A stretch of DNA of 64,000 nucleotides, taken from Icerya purchasi (Eukaryota; Arthropoda; Insecta; Hemiptera; Monophlebidae). Below, in pieces: positions 45,988 through 57,176 of the stretch (within the stretch, counting starts at the first letter, position 1; each line of letters begins with the position of its first letter). The notes under the pieces were generated by a model. That model made no database searches and was not told the DNA's origin. It was given only the letters and a program-made list of their open reading frames with translations. Location: NCBI GenBank assembly GCA_039619475.1, contig CM077116.1, forward strand, positions 167,479,363 through 167,543,362. The letters are read 5' to 3'. A program made the position numbers and the translations under genes.

Positions 45988-46264
45988 TGTTTTACCGTTT
46001 TTTCTATGTATATATTAAACAGCGTAGAAGATATGCTGCAACCTTGCCTGACCCCTTTCTTTATTCTTTATCCTTATTATTGTTTTCTGATTTTCACATA
46101 TAGTGCTTCTATTATCCTTCTGTCTCTGTTGTCTATATGTATCGTTTCCAGTATTTCATGAAGAAACTTCCAGTTACATCTATCGAACACTTTTTCAAAA
46201 TCCACAAAGGCCATCTAAATTGGACGATTTATTTCTATTATCTTTTCTATTACCAATCTTAAAC

Positions 46265-46822
46265 TCAGTATTGCTTCTCCGGTTCCTTTATTATATTAAA
46301 ATCTTTTGTAATTTCCCCGCTTTCGTGTATTTCTTTGATTAAATTATATATCTTTCCTTTTGTGTCTTCATCTAAGGCTTTTAGTAATTCGCTGTTAATA
46401 TTGTCGTATCCAGGCGCTTTCCTTATCTGAAGTTCTTTTAAAGCTTTTTCAAATTCTTCCATAGTTATTATTGGTCCTACATTATCTATTGATTTATTTC
46501 CTTCTAAATCTTTCTTCATTTGCTTATTATTCCTATCTTTATTTTCTTCGCTATCTTCGCTGTACAGAGTTTCTTCGTATCTTTTCCATCTGTTTGCTTT
46601 TTCATCGTTTTCTATAGCTATTTTTTTGTTTTCAAGTTCAATTCCATTGGTTTTATTTTTAACATCTCCGAAATGTACTCGCTTATGTGCGCCCTCTATA
46701 TTTCCTTTTGTGATATTTTCTTCTATTTGTTTATATTGATTTCCTATATATACTATCTTTGCTTTCTTTACTTCCCTGTTCACCTTATTCCTGTATTTCT
46801 TGTAGGTCTTTTGTCCTTCCAT
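46265..46822 (-). pseudogene. RTE-like linker and RT N-terminal region
   Basis: The 185-codon frame comprises a basic linker (KTYKKYRNKVNREVKKAKIV, ANRWKRYEETLYSED) and the start of RT (TMEEFEKALKELQIRKAPGY, DNINSELLKAL). This motif order is characteristic of the RTE-like endonuclease-RT ORF. The frame stops soon after FNIIKEPE; the fingers continue in other frames. Confidence 0.8.
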
Positions 46823-47539
46823 TGTATTTACATTCTTAAAATGTCATTTTTTCCCCATTAATTCAATTATTTTATTTGTAATCCACGGTTTTCTATAGAC
46901 TTTTTCTTCTTTTCCTAGCGTTTTTTCTGCTGCCTTTATTATTATATTTTTTAAGCGATTCCATTTCTCATCAATGGTTTTGGTATTCATTTGTTCGTTT
47001 TACCTTTTACTTCTTTTTGGTATTCACTCTTTATTTTATCATTCCTTAGTTTTCTTGTTTCCCATCTTACAAAATTGTTTTTTCTTTTACTCGTTTTTTC
47101 GTATTTCAGTTGTGTTTCCATTATTACCATATTACGGTCACTTCCGATATCTGCTCCTGCATATATTTTGCACTGTTTATTTGATTTTTATATCTTTTTT
47201 TAACCAATATATAATCTATTTGATGTCTTTCTTTATTTCCAAGTATATATTCTTTTTGGGTGAGATGTTTATACATTGTATTTCCTATTATCAATTAATT
47301 TTCTTTATAGAAGTTTATAAGCCTTTCTCCTCTTTTATTTCGATTACCTAATCCATAACTTTCAACTTCGCCTAATATTATTAAGTTTTCTTTTGGTTTC
47401 ACATATTCTAAGGTCTCTTTCAATTGTTTATATATTTCTTCCACTTTTTCATCTTCATATTTACTTGTTGGCATATAAACTTGTATAATTGCTGTTACTA
47501 TTGGCTTTGTATCTACCTTTGCCAGGATTATTCTATCGC

Positions 47540-47785
47540 TTTTCTGTAGGTATGTGTATTAACTTTATTTTTCTTCTCTTTTTTTTTTTTCTTTCCCTTA
47601 TTCATTACAGTTTATTTTATTTATGTAAGGAGCTAGTTTTATTTTATTCTATTCTTTATCCATTTACTGGTTATTATAATTTGTTTTAAGTTTTTATTTT
47701 ATGTTGTTTGGGTGTTGTTGATTATGGAGAATTATTGGCCAAAAGGACGTTGTAATTTGGTCCGGGCTAAAAAAAAACACTTTAT
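47540..47785 (+). mobile_element. LINE 3' tail inserted in the RTE-like endonuclease
   Basis: The endonuclease reading breaks off at about 47785 (GITLNKRWGNK) and resumes at about 47545 (LQKSDRIILAKVDTKPIV). The inserted sequence is T-rich and ends on the plus strand in GGCCAAAAGG, GGTCCGGGCT and poly-A, which looks like a LINE 3' end. Confidence 0.6.
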
Positions 47786-47867
47786 TACCCCATCTTTTGT
47801 TTAAGGTAATGCCAACTCCATTTCTTCGATTTTCCTGTCCTGAATGCAGTATTCGATATTCGTCACT

Positions 47868-48182
47868 CTAGAAATCATTATTATTCTTCCTTCTTGTTTC
47901 CGATATTCTCAATATATCTACTTCATTCCTTTTCAGTTCTAGTTTTATATTTTCTAATTTTCCGTATATCTTCATAGATCTCATGTTCCACGTTCCGATT
48001 TTTAGTTTTTCTTTTATTTGATTTAGTTCTTTACTTTTTATTGCTGGTTTCGTCTCTGTTTTCCCGGTCGTATATTTTTCGTCCTGGTTACCTACTATTG
48101 TACGGGTAGTCGTATATTTCTCATCAGAAGCCTTAACGTTACTTTGGCGCCGGTTGCTAGCCGGATCGTACGGCATATCCAT
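47868..48182 (-). pseudogene. RTE-like endonuclease N-terminus
   Basis: This 104-codon frame has a polar leader of about 60 residues and then LKIGTWNMRSMKIYGKLENI and EVDILRISETRRKNN. The N and E residues of the first two endonuclease motifs are present. It leads on into RYSGQENRRNGVGITLNKRW, after which a LINE tail is inserted at about 47785. Confidence 0.78.
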
Positions 48183-48190
48183 TTTTTTTT

Positions 48191-48790
48191 TATACGTACT
48201 TTCATGGCTGTAATCTTGGAAAAATAATGAGGTAGATTTCCTTTGCTTTCCTCATCGCAGTGTTAGAACCGTTGTATTACATCGAAAACTGCTATAATTA
48301 ATTCAGATTTGATTTGCAAAAGTTATGAGCGATGATTTGAAAAATTGGAGAATCAGGAATAAAAAAAGAAATGTTAGTTTTGCAATAGTTTTGCAAGTAA
48401 GCCGGTTGATGGCTAAACGAACGACTTTTGCCCTAAAGCGCTATGCTAAATAGTACCGAGTCTCTTCACCTGTGGCAAATTTACAAAAAAAAAAAAAAAA
48501 AAATATATCTATATAAGCATACACAAAACAGATTTTACCTGCATAGAAGAGATAATTGTACTCCGAAAATTAATTTTAGACGTATAGAATTACAATAAAT
48601 GATGGCTAATTTTTTAAAAGAAGTATGAAAAACGCGTTATTTCGATACTTCTGCTATTTAACAAAATTTAATGCGTTAACTAAATTATTAACTTTGTTTG
48701 TTGTCGATAATAATTTGCATTAACGAAAAAAATATTATGAATATTTCAAGTGAAATTTGTGAATTAATTTAAAAATGTACAGATACTCAC
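48191..48790. other. Intron sequence next to exon B
   Basis: AT-rich; the segment GGTTGATGGCTAAACGAACG near 48402 followed by an A19 run near 48483 may be another LINE tail. No gene. Confidence 0.45.
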
Positions 48791-48872
48791 AGAGCCGACG
48801 TAATCTTTTGGAATATTTTGATATACGTTCGGTCCACCCGGCTTGTTGAATAGCTGCTCCCTTTTCGGATTC
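48791..48872 (-). CDS. LGMN: Legumain-like exon B (NVYxxIPKDYVG segment)
   Basis: The exon encodes NPKREQLFNKPGGPNVYQ followed by NIPKDYVGS. This is the legumain segment NPxPGxIFNxPNGxNVYxGVPKDYTG. The acceptor is TTTTACACAG and the donor GTGAGT. Its first base G completes the AAG lysine codon begun by exon A, and it ends on a codon boundary. LINE and SINE debris fills the introns on both sides, but the exon itself has no stop or frameshift. Confidence 0.92.
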
Positions 48873-49715
48873 CTGTGTAAAAGTGAATATTCATTTTGTA
48901 GAACATTAAAAAAAAAACAAAAGTGAAAACAAAAAGAAAGATTTAAATAAATTATTATAAATCGATGAAACGAAATTAGTTGCAATAATTCTCTATTTAT
49001 AATATGTGCGTTATTTTTAGATTCGCTATCTTTTTAACTTCTATTTTAACTAGCACTTTAGAGCGTCGTGATAAAATTCTTTTATGTGCTAGTAATTATA
49101 ATTCTCGCATTCTCTTATCAGCCTCGTATCAACTCCGTTACATGCATCTTTTTTGTCCTTCCCGTTGCATTCGTAACGATGTATATATCATGTTCTTTAA
49201 TAAGCGACCTCGCGCCGTATGTTGTATATACATGTATGCACGGTTTAGGAATTTGAGACCTTATTGGGATGAGTTTATCGCTTACATTAACATACCTATT
49301 AATATAATAGTGCTCACCGAAACAAATACTGCAAATAAGGAAACAAGTATATATGATATAACGGGTTATACCAAATTTGCAAATTTCCAAACTCGCAAAA
49401 TGCAACGACGGGATTATAATTTTTATATCGAATAAATTTAAATCCACGCAAACTATAATTGATAGGAAAGGGCGTATAATACGTCAGTGGAAATAGAAAT
49501 AAATCCTAATAAATTAGTTTATCTAATAGCAATTTACACAGGTCACCTAGTGCAAATGTTCTGGACTTCTTAAGTAACCTAAACATAAACATTAACGTAG
49601 TTAGAATCAAAAAAGGACCTTATAACATGTGGCGACTTCGACATAGATATACTCAGGCGCCACACTCTCGTTGAGAACTTTCTAAATATTATAAGCAGCC
49701 GTGGGGAATGCGGTT

Positions 49716-50460
49716 AATCTTTTTTTTTTCTTTTTGTGAAAGCAACATCCTGTACCGTGTTTAACTACTGTGGCTATTACAGTACGAAGATGCGCAGTTT
49801 GTTTTTATAGATATCTGCTTATCCCACTAGTTCTGATAAACTGTGTTACAGATAAAACAGCATTGGGGGAATTCTCAAGAATGTTGGTGACTGTTTTGTT
49901 ATTAATAGAAGGGGGTCGATGGGGTAAGAGTGCTGGACAGTCGCACAATATGTAGGAAGTTGAGGAAGCAACACCTTGGCAACAGAAAGGACAGTTTATA
50001 GGAGTGGGCGGGTTCTTTGCAAAATAAAATTATGCGACATGGCCGTGTGGCCTGTGCACAAGCGACTAAGTGCTGAGAAATCTCTGTGGGAAACGCTTTT
50101 TTCTGGCCACCATGGTTCGGTTGAGGGTTTAATTAACCTTGAGAAAGACTGACACGGGGACCAATGGGCTTTCCATGAGGACATGAGATTATTGAAGATT
50201 ATGTTCGATAGATAAGGTGGCGGAGGGCTGTTACTAGGCAAGTTACAATATATTGCCGCTCGGGCGAATGTATCGGCGCGTTCATTTCCAGGAATCCCAG
50301 CATGGCTGGGCGCCCACAGAAAGGATACCATTACATGCTGTGCTATTAAAATTAAAAAGGTTGACGATGTCGACCTTTCAAATAGAGAACACAAGCGGTC
50401 AAATGAGCAACTGTTACTTAGGAAAATATGTAGCTATTATTAGGAGCGATTGAGGCGGAG
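49716..50460 (-). mobile_element. 5'-truncated LINE (RNase H family), antisense insertion
   Basis: On the minus strand: VMVSFLWAPSHAGIPGNERA (RNase H end), DFSALSRLCTGHTAMSHNFI, then a frame change and INCPFCCQGVASSTSYILCD with the terminal CCHC-like block, followed by a 3' UTR and poly-A (poly-T at 49720-49731). It interrupts the CR1-like LINE between its endonuclease and RT. Confidence 0.82.
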
Positions 50461-51399
50461 GACATATATAATCACATCTGTCTGGCTTTTAGGGTCATTT
50501 ATGATAGTAGCGCACATTTTTAACAACTCAGAGAATAAATATAAACCTAGAAATATCAATAGGAAAATTATAAATTTCATGAACATAAGAGGACATCTAC
50601 TTTCAACGCTCTAAAAGTAACCCAACCAATGTAAGGTACAAAAATTTGTATAAAAAATAACGAAACATGACGAAAAACGAAATAAGTACAACCAAAATTT
50701 TATATTACAAAGACAAAATTGAAAAAGTAAATAATGACAGCGCAACGAATTAGGGACTAATAAGTAGCTTAATTAATAATGAAAGCAGAATATCTGCGGA
50801 TACGGTAATGGCAAAGTTCTTTGGAAATACCTCCAACGCGGCGGAAGAATTTAATGAATATTATGCAAACTGAATAAAAAATACCATACATGAATGTAAT
50901 ACAGCGATGTTAGGAACCAGTATAGATCACCGGAATGAGACAACATTTAACATTCCGAAAATATTGATAAATTGCGTTGATACTATAATTCAAAAATTGA
51001 TAAAGCTCCTGGATGAGATGGTATAAGGGGTAAAGACATTAAAAATAATAAACGGATACTTTCGTTCCTGATAAAAAATAAAAAATAAAAAAAATAAAAA
51101 AAAAAAAATCACAAAATTATTTAATTGTTCCATGAAAGAAGATCTCTCAAGAGCTAAGCATTGGAATCATTGATCCTATTTACAAAAAAAAACAGCAATA
51201 TACAACATGAGAATTATAGAGGTCTATAACCTTAATATCATCGGTCGCTAAAGTTTTAGAGCATTATGCAGAAAATCATTTAAGAAATTATTTAGAAAAT
51301 AACAAGATCTTATATAAAACGCGTGCGGCTTTAGCAAAAATAAATCTACAATTTCCTTGCTTAGATTAATGACAAAACAGGTAAACAAGGGCCTAGCGA

Positions 51400-51702
51400 G
51401 TGGAAAACAGTTTCCGAATGTCTTTTATCGATTTAACTAAGGCATTCAATGTTGTAAACCATAATAAGTTAATTACGGACCTAATTGGTATAAAACAGAA
51501 GAAAAAGGAATGGTTTATAGACTATTTGGAAAATCGGAAAAGCACGGTTAAAATTAATGGAAAAATAAATCTGGCACATGGGATAGGTCAAGATACAGCC
51601 TTATCTGTACTGCTTTTCCTAATTTACGTTAATTCGTTCGCAGACTATACCAAAAATTCCATTGTTTACGCGTATGCAGATGATATAGCTTTAGTTCCGT
51701 AA
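51400..51702 (+). pseudogene. CR1-like RT palm fragment
   Basis: This 100-codon open piece holds DLTKAFNVVNHN (motif A, Asp present), a weak GVPQG-equivalent HGIGQDTALSVLLF (two residues changed), and YAYADDIALV (motif C intact), then ends at TAA. Confidence 0.8.
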
Positions 51703-53088
51703 ACATATAAGGACATTCGAATTAACGGAAAACTTCTACATGAAAATGTGGATATTTTAAGCAGGTGGGCGCGTGATCGAAATATAACAATGAATGGTTT
51801 GAAATCGAAAACCTCGTACGTAAAAACTCCTAGCAGATGTAGGAATTATGACGACCCTACGATAGTACTGCATTCCATGCAATGTTTACGTATAAACAAA
51901 TAAAAATACGCCGAGTTGTACTTCTGATTGCTCAGGGTGTGTTACCAAGTATAAATATCTCGACTTTAGACCGTGGAAAAGGCATATTGAGGAAATAAGC
52001 AATAAAATAAGGTATAGATTAAAATTTACTTTACCCATTATAAAACTGTATAGTTGATTTTTGACTTTATAATTATGGCCAGAATTGTATACGGAATAAT
52101 AAAAGTGTGGAAAGATCTAAAAGATGGCCAGCTAAAGAAAATAAGAAAATTGCAGCGAAGATGTCTAAAGCTAATTTCGCCCCACTGGGGAACGGGTAAA
52201 AATGGCTCTACTTTATGGAAGGAAAACAAGGAGTTGTCAACTCCGAAAGTGATGTTTTTTCACTATAGGCTTCACAAATACAAAATGCATAAAATACATC
52301 TGCCTTGCATAACTAAAGAACGGACAACAAGGAACATTTGAGAGATACTTATTTCATCTGATGCACAGGAATAAATAATAAAATTGGAAATGTCGATCAG
52401 TTGATACTTGTAGAAGTCATACCTTCCCGGACATACATGCGGAAAAGAGGATAGGATTGTGGAAAAGTAAAGTTAAAACGCGATTAATGGCGTAAAAAGT
52501 AGGCTAAACATGTCTTGGTATTAAGTAATGCATGTATTCGCTCTGTTTGTCATATCCTTTTCTTCCGAAGCAATTGAGTAATTTTTTTTTTTTTTAGTTT
52601 ATACGTTTGTTTGTAAAACGTAATAATTCGCCCTTATATTTGAATGTTGCGTTACATAAAACTAGTGCTTAACGCTCGAATTCTATATATGGGGTATTCT
52701 GGTCTAGAAATATGAAAAAATCGAATTATTTTTTTTTTTGGCACATTATGATAGTTCAGACATTTAAGAATATGTTCTTAAAACGACATTTCAAAATTAA
52801 AATTATTTACGGAGTTATAGCTATTTTCGTGACGCGCAACTAATTCGGCTCTGTCGGAGCGGATCAAACGATAGACGATAGACATTCTTCGACTACCTGA
52901 AGATAAAACATACTCTCCTGTATATTATATTTATTTAAAAATCGATTAATTAAAGGTCATTGTAATGTATTTTGTTGAAATCTTTTCTCGTTTAGTGTTC
53001 AGTTCTGGTCAGTACGGTTTCAATCTTCAAGCAACGCAAATATACGTACTCTGTGTACAGTCCAAAAATATAAAATTTCGAGTAAATA

Positions 53089-53331
53089 TTGTATTTATTA
53101 AGTGTAAAATGGATAAAAAAAAGTAACAAAGAAAGCGCTGTGCGTCCAGGTGGACAAAAAACAAGAACATTTAGACTGTCAGGCGGGACTCGGATTGAAC
53201 GCTCTGAAATCCGAGCTTCTGATACTTCAAAAGAAGCTAGGACTGCTCGTCTAGTAGAAAGGACTTCAGAAAATGTACAATTTAAAGTAGAAGAAGGAGG
53301 TCCATTGTACGAAGTAGGAATCGCCGATTAA
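53089..53331 (+). CDS. Short unidentified open frame in repeat
   Basis: The 80-codon frame is rich in Arg, Glu and Ser (SGGTRIERSEIRASDTSKEA, RLVERTSENVQFKVEEGG). I do not recognise a domain. It lies within repeated DNA and has no ATG-context or splice evidence. It may be part of a repetitive open frame of a DNA element; a host function is unlikely. Confidence 0.3.
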   Translation: MYLLSVKWIKKSNKESAVRPGGQKTRTFRLSGGTRIERSEIRASDTSKEARTARLVERTSENVQFKVEEGGPLYEVGIAD

Positions 53332-53610
53332 GAAAATCTAAGTATAACGTAACACCGTTCTATGAATTAGATTGCCTGAAACTTTACTTGAATCTTTCAA
53401 AACTTGAAACGCGTTTTTCTCGAAACTACTTTTTTCAACACGGTTGACATGATATCTCAAGTTCTAATAAATCGATTTCTTGAAATTGGACATGGATCTT
53501 TATTATATATCCATCTATAGTCCCTACCAGAATAAAGGCAAAATTTTGATTTTTACTATTTTCAAAAAATTCAGAAAATCCAAAAAATAAAGGTAAAAAA
53601 TCGACTTTTT

Positions 53611-54135
53611 TGGAACGAAGTTCTTATACACAGCTTGTCGATAGGAGTAAACTGTCAGAAAAGACGAGGTAACGAAAATCGCGCTACACGTCGTCCCACT
53701 CTCGTTCTCTTTCTATTATATACGGGTGTGTGTGCGTGCGAGCGAGTATCGAGATTCAAGCAGCAAGCATCGTACGCGCTCAACTGTATAAGCCAAATTT
53801 TAAACGCGTGTACATTTTATTGAATTTGAAAATTGGCGCGGTTTTTTTGTGCGACGTCATCACATTTCAACGAGTATCAGACTGATTTATTTATTGTTCT
53901 TGTTTTAATCAATTCATACGGGATTCGTATTTTTTGTTTTAATTCATACGGGATTCGTATTTTTTGTTTTAATTCATACGGGATTCGTATTTTTTGTTTT
54001 AATTCATACGGGATTTATATATTGCGTGCCAGTTTTTATCGTATACTTTATGAATGACTTTATATTTGTATATCTACCAAAAACTGGTGAAAGGAACTTC
54101 TCGTTCCTACCGGGTGTCTAGACACCACTTCTCTT
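53611..54135 (+). repeat. Dispersed DNA repeat, copy 2, with 30-bp tandem units
   Basis: It matches 8684-9180 in inverse orientation. A 30-bp unit beginning AATTCATACGGGATTCGTAT occurs three times in full (53911, 53941, 53971) and once in part (54001), where the other copy has one. The three full units are identical. Confidence 0.85.
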
Positions 54136-54478
54136 TTTTTTTTCAAACAGTCACCATTTTAAGAGAACATTTTTTTTCTTCTTCTCTGACGTAGGGGCTA
54201 TAACCACATTCTTACTAATTAAGGATCTTTTTTTTTTTTTTTGCCTCAGGTGACTAGAAGGGTTGGAATCGTGTCAACCAGGACACAACTTTTTTTTTTT
54301 ACCCCGCCACTTCATCAGCCTGTAACTTTGTGAATTTTGAACTTTTTTTTTCGATAATTTGTTTTGCGTATTCTTAAAACATGAATAAATAAAAAAATGG
54401 ATAGTGAAAATATTTATTGTTTTTTTTTATTGAGCTTGAAAAAACCTCCTAAATTCGTGACTTTTGACTGGAGTACCC

Positions 54479-55365
54479 CCTTAAGAATATTTGTGTAATA
54501 TTAGTTTTTCGAACACTCGCACTACGGGCAGCATTGCTCAACGGGTCCCACAACTTATATTAAAAAAATCGTAAAGTTCGTCAAGTATTTCAAAAGCGTG
54601 AATAAATTTCCAAAATATCAGACTATTTTCTACGTTATCACGCATTTTGCTTTTAAACGAAATGTTTCAGTAAACATAACTGTAGAATATAATGCAGAAC
54701 CTTTACCATTTTATCAATATTCATATATAACGTGTCGTATGAACACGCCTTCGTGACAGTAAGAAGGCATACTGCTTGTAATGAAATCCGCAAATCACTT
54801 GAACTACCTATCTTAGGATGCAGGTGTGTTTTATTATTCATTAGCCGGTCCGTGAGATGAATTAAAAAATTAGCTTCTGGTTTTTGATGAAATTTTCCCT
54901 GTTAAATGTAACTAATTAGCCGATTTTTTTTCATTCGGTTTCTGAATTAATATTGTTTTAGATTTTTCCTATTATTTCAGACATAGTCCGCATCTGAAAA
55001 CCGCAAAGTTAACATATTTTCTCGAACTATATGGAGTAATTCCTCGTGTATTACATCATCACCCTTATTCGCCGGATTTATATTTTAATTTCAACTTCTT
55101 AATGGCTTTCTTGACTTCATAATCGATTTTTTTAACGATGACAATTTCCTTCAGAAAAAGGTATTTGCTTACAGTGTGAACTTCGTGACAAGTTTCCTGA
55201 TTTTCAAATACTTTCCTAACATTCTACAATTGCGATAATTTTATCAGAGTAAAATCAATTTGTCACAGCTACGTGTGTACAGTACTATCGCGTTATAATT
55301 TAAATATGTATATAGCATTTAAAATAATAATCGTAACGCACAGTATTAATTTCAGAAGCGTTTAC
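54479..55365. other. Intron sequence next to exon A
   Basis: No gene recognised. A plus-strand stretch at 55010-55090 (VITSSPLFAGF-like residues after YLFSRTIWSN) could be a decayed mariner remnant, but this is not supported well enough to call. Confidence 0.4.
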
Positions 55366-55463
55366 TTTCTATCTTTAGCTACATCATCGTAGATCATTAC
55401 GATAATATTCGCATCGGGAATTCCACGACTCCTAACCACTTGGTAAAAGTGACATACATCGGC
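55366..55463 (-). CDS. LGMN: Legumain-like exon A (ADVCHFYQ segment)
   Basis: This exon encodes 32 codons plus two bases. It begins [10 protein letters not shown] and continues through [17 protein letters not shown], matching the legumain stretch in which a histidine-containing NYRHQ motif is followed by ADxCHAYQ and then by GIPDxxIVVMMYDD. The acceptor reads TTTCAG before GCC and the donor is GTAAAC after AA. The exon starts exactly where NYRHQ should end, so the previous exon carries that motif. I searched upstream to the window end and did not find it. A LINE fragment begins about 130 nt upstream of this exon. Confidence 0.9.
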
Positions 55464-55594
55464 CTGAAAGAGAAAAAAAAGAAATTGAATAACATTTGTG
55501 AACGACGTAACAATTTCAAGCGAAAAAGAACAAAACATTAATCGTGTCCCCGAATTGGTTTTAAACTGTTCGGGCAACATTGTAAATGACTACT

Positions 55595-56812
55595 CTTACC
55601 TTCGTCTCGGTCTTGGCGCTCTTAAATCCTCTTCAACCCCTGCTATTCTTGCTGAATCTAATTCGTCACCATTATCCATCCGTAGATCTTATTTAGGCTA
55701 TCGTTTCCTTGTTAAACCTATTCTTGTTCAGTCTTACCTTTCGGTTTATAACAGCTGGCGCTTCACTCCCAGCAAAATCCTTATTCTGGCTTTTATTTCA
55801 CATCGTCTCAGTTCATTTTGGTCGTATCTCTTTCAATAATCTCCCTTATTTTTCCTTCGACTTCGTTGATATCTGTCATCCTCCTAAGGTATTTATCCTT
55901 CCCTCATTTGAAAAAAATCCCCCCCAAGCCGTAATTAAACAGGTATTCTACAGCACTATCAATTCCCTTTTCCCCTCGCATGTTACCATTTACACGGATG
56001 GTTCGAGGGGGCCTAGTGGTGTTGGTGCTTCCTTCATCCTTCCTGATTTTAACCTCTCAGAATCTTTTCGCCTTCCTTATTTCTGTTCCATATTCATAAA
56101 CGAATTATTAAGTATCCTACGTTCTATTATTTTCGTTTCCTCGAATCAATTTTCCTCTAAATTTTTAATTATCTCTGACTCTTTGAGCGCTATTCAGGAC
56201 ATATCCTCTCCCCTTCCTGATCATTAGTGTGACTTTGTTATCCTCCGTATACACGTTCACTCATTCACAATCTTTCCTATCCCCATTCAATCAATATTGA
56301 TTTGCTGTGAGTACCTAGCCACTCGGTCATATTTGGTAATGAAGCGGCTGATATTCTTTGGTACTCGGGCTGCTGCTGCTTCCTCTCGTCTTTTTTTTTT
56401 AAAAATTCCATCCGATAACCTCCTATCAATTTGTAAACGCTTCCATATCAGATCAAGGTATCGGATATTTAAGCTTCCTCTTTTTCTAATAATTATTCAT
56501 TTCATCTGTTAGTTCAGCCTACTCTTCCTGCATATTCATGGTTTCTTTTTCGGTGTTCTGATCTTGTTTCCATTGTTCGTAGCGCTTTGGACATTCTTTG
56601 CTGCCTTCCTCCAGATTTAGTTTTCCTTGATTTCTTCTCCACACTGTCCTCTCCATCCGGATGATGCAGTTATTTGCGACGCCGATCGTGTGTTTTTCCA
56701 CTGTTCATCTCTCTCCGTGGAGCGTTTTGCCTTATATTCTTATTTGCTGAAGCTTGGACTTCCTACACCTTATTGTGCTCCTATTTATTCCTGCTATTTG
56801 TTCCTTTTTAGA
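55595..56812 (+). mobile_element. LINE copy of the abundant family, decayed, both ends cut
   Basis: The reading starts after the RT palm (LRLGLGALKSSSTPAILAES, IRRSYLGYRFLVKPILVQSY), goes on to RNase H (HVTIYTDGSRGPSGVGASF, KFLIISDSLSAIQDISSPL), and ends at VICDADRVFFHCSSLSVERF and LLKLGLPTPYCAPI. It then joins ORF1 of the next copy at about 56812, which must have inserted into it or been joined to it. Confidence 0.82.
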
Positions 56813-57176
56813 TAACTTCCCATCAGGCAAGTCTCCTGCGAAAGCATATTTTACGAACAATAGTAGTATACACAGTCTATCAAACAATCTTATTTCTCTC
56901 TCACAATCGGAATTTTCTCATCCTACGATCAATGAATTTAATCGTTCAGACTTCTCATCCAATAAAAACAATAAAGTAGAATCACCTAATATCGAAACTA
57001 CAGACCCTATTCACACCTCATCAACTAATGGCAACAAAACTAAACAGCAACAAAATCCATCAGCTTCCAGACGTGATATTAAAGCAACTAAATCGTCAGC
57101 TTCAACTTCAACAAAATCATCTTCATCGGCAGAAATACCCAAAAAAATACAACGTACTAATAGCGCTAACAAATAA
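56813..57176 (+). pseudogene. LINE ORF1 C-terminal tail
   Basis: The reading DNFPSGKSPAKAYFTNNSSI leads into a Ser/Asn/Lys-rich low-complexity tail (SSASTSTKSSSSAEIPKKIQ) ending NSANK and a stop. It corresponds in position to the Ser/Pro-rich tail of the ORF1 at 29750-30169. Confidence 0.55.

Larger units (their letters stand above)
45200..48190 (-). mobile_element. RTE-like LINE, decayed, with an inserted LINE tail
   Basis: Minus-strand order: endonuclease start (KLKIGTWNMRSMKIYGKLEN, DILRISETRRK at 47.9-48.0 kb), VYMPTSKYEDEKVEEIYKQL (47.45 kb), RT N-terminus (IRKAPGYDNINSELLKAL, 46.4 kb), palm with FAHD (45.93 kb), WCWRKMEGISW (45.5 kb) and IEGTVEGKRSRQKYIKQI (45.3 kb). Stops and frame changes are frequent. 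It is the same general type as the fragment at 1-1213. Confidence 0.8.
49215..52560 (+). mobile_element. CR1-like LINE, decayed, split by an antisense LINE
   Basis: Plus-strand motifs in order: NLRPYWDEFIAYINIPINII, VLTETNTANKETSIYDITGY (endonuclease, 49.25-49.38 kb), ITCGDFDIDILRRHTLVENF (49.62 kb), then after the insertion at 49716-50460 RT blocks MSFIDLTKAFNVVNHNKL, GQDTALSVLLFLIYVNSF, VYAYADDIALV (51.4-51.7 kb), and MARIVYGIIKVWKDLKDGQL (52.08 kb). Stops and frame changes are common. The YADD box survives. Confidence 0.8.
52691..54478 (+). mobile_element. Putative DNA transposon with GGGGTA ends
   Basis: The left end GGGGTATTCTGGTCTAGAAA and the right end TTTTGACTGGAGTACCCC are imperfect inverted repeats. 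The interior contains a short open frame at 53089-53331 and the dispersed repeat at 53611-54135. No target duplication could be confirmed and no transposase is recognised, so the limits are tentative. Confidence 0.45.
9846..55463 (-). other. LGMN: Legumain-like protease gene, internal exons and introns
   Basis: This is the span of a split host gene for a legumain-type asparaginyl endopeptidase (family C13), a lysosomal or secreted cysteine protease that cuts after Asn. Six exons (98, 82, 86, 139, 70 and 119 bp, in order from high to low coordinate) were found by reading the minus strand for legumain motifs. All five introns begin GT and end AG, and every codon split by an intron restores a fitting residue. 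Introns are about 6.5, 7.8, 17.0, 2.5 and 11.3 kb. The joined 198 residues match the central part of legumain, from just after the family NYRHQ motif to just after the YYDE motif. The signal peptide exon and the C-terminal prodomain exons were not found and probably lie outside. The glycosylphosphatidylinositol transamidase PIG-K is the other C13 family; the EACYSG and TAAN-type motifs favour legumain. Confidence 0.9.

Noticed and set aside
46103..47689. Several plus-strand hydrophobic open frames that look like membrane proteins
   Set aside because: They are antisense readings of the A-rich RTE-like LINE, whose Lys/Glu-rich sense strand gives Phe/Leu-rich frames on the other strand.
9846..55463. 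PIG-K (GPI transamidase) as the identity of the C13 gene
   Set aside because: PIG-K has DTCQA-like residues around the cysteine and GHGG at the histidine, while this gene has EACYSG, SDHGGPG, VTPENF and TAAN motifs as in legumain.
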